Shown here piece by piece: positions 61,796-62,113 of a DNA stretch of 62,113 nt (the first letter of the stretch is position 1; the number at the start of each line of letters is the position of its first letter). The position numbers and the translations under genes are program-made. The notes beneath the pieces were generated by a model that was given only the letters and a program-made list of their open reading frames with translations, was not told the origin of the DNA and made no database searches. The stretch is from Odoribacter sp. GTDB lineage: Bacteria > Bacteroidota > Bacteroidia > Bacteroidales > Prolixibacteraceae. The stretch lies in NCBI GenBank assembly GCA_013824715.1, contig PNOH01000028.1, positions 1 through 62,113 of the forward strand, given 5' to 3'.

Positions 61796-61832
61796 TTACT
61801 CAGGGCCTGACTCGAAGTCAGGCCCTGAGTAA
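61796..61832. repeat. Perfect palindromic element (sibling of 16,932-16,970)
   Basis: TTACTCAGGGCCTGACT, loop CGA, then its exact reverse complement (17-bp stem, 3-nt loop). It shares the ACTCA...TGACT plan with the palindrome inside the thiamin receptor gene. It may serve as the terminator of the DUF438-cupin operon. Confidence 0.9.
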
Positions 61833-61902
61833 CCGCATATTTTTCACTTCTCCATGTCAGTATCTGAGTGGTGTACCACAAAAATCCCTTTTTGAAAAAA
61901 TG

Positions 61903-62113
61903 AACCACGAGTGGTTGAATGTGAATAGCCCTGAGTGAAACTCTGGGGTAAGGTAAAGATAGTTTTTGCAACCCTGCAAAGGGTTGAATTTGTTCATTTC
62001 TGATATTCAACCCTTTGCAGGGTTGTTATTCATTGTCGCTATTTTACCCCGGATTCCATCCAGGGCTATTGATATTAAATCCCTTCAGGATTTCAAAAAA
62101 CATTTGATAACTG
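61903..62113 (-). repeat. Composite palindromic repeat, copy 2 (cut by the window edge)
   Basis: The reverse complement of 57,425-57,638 with only a few substitutions and a small indel. It may continue past the window end. The 70 bp between it and the palindrome at 61,796 show no feature. Confidence 0.9.

Overview
The window looks like chromosomal DNA of a Bacteroidota bacterium, probably of the Bacteroidales/Marinilabiliales side (a Prolixibacteraceae-like organism is my inference, not something proven here). The signs are TonB-dependent receptors with N-terminal carboxypeptidase-like plug extensions, type IX secretion (T9SS) C-terminal sorting domains, a LytS/LytT regulatory pair, lineage-typical small proteins (DUF5522, START-like), near absence of strong Shine-Dalgarno sequences, and many -7 boxes of the Bacteroidota type TAnnTTTG upstream of genes. 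There is no rRNA, CRISPR array, intact insertion sequence or prophage. Three tRNA genes are present: Met-CAT and tandem Gln-CTG/Gln-TTG.

Layout. 0-5.5 kb: URO-D-like methyltransferase, AraC regulator, M20 dipeptidase, bicupin, tRNA-Met, START-like protein. 5.6-9.5 kb: an LptF/G permease plus two glycosyltransferases in one tight envelope operon. 9.5-16.3 kb: ribBA, DUF5522, a CBM48-like protein, fmt, an ECF sigma factor with a membrane partner, a LysM glucosaminidase, cdd and hsp20. 16.6-19.3 kb: a TPP riboswitch driving a TonB receptor (thiamin uptake). 19.4-23.6 kb: a four-gene reverse operon ending in xseA/xseB and including a T9SS-exported subtilisin-like protease. 23.7-35.3 kb: GNAT, aldo/keto reductase, dnaK, DUF5009 membrane acyltransferase, an outer-membrane protein, M3 peptidase, flavin reductase, M16 peptidase and O-methyltransferase. 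35.6-39.6 kb: a lipocalin-like protein, a decayed GH26-like glycosidase pseudogene, and a 14-repeat beta-propeller T9SS protein. 39.7-45.1 kb: malic enzyme, a low-complexity accessory stretch with unknown genes, tRNA-Gln pair, a NUDIX fragment. 45.5-50.4 kb: DUF1080, dgt, YgjP-like protease, an unknown protein and a GH29 alpha-L-fucosidase. 50.4-55.3 kb: a reverse operon of TonB receptor, small exported protein, LytS-type kinase and LytTR regulator. 55.3-62.1 kb: Gfo/Idh/MocA oxidoreductase, mutarotase plus YbaK, a lipoprotein, a DUF438/hemerythrin/PAS protein and a cupin.

The genes are mostly housekeeping and envelope functions. I did not find a clearly new multi-gene system. What stands out is a rich set of small non-coding repeat families. 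Several start exactly at, or a few bases after, stop codons; one GC-rich family does so repeatedly. A perfect 18-bp-arm palindrome sits in frame inside the thiamin receptor gene and has a sibling in an intergenic spot. A ~214-bp composite palindromic element occurs in opposite orientations on both sides of the last 4.3 kb. Also notable are the multiply mutated glycosidase pseudogene and a kinase gene whose best N-terminus begins at an ATC codon.
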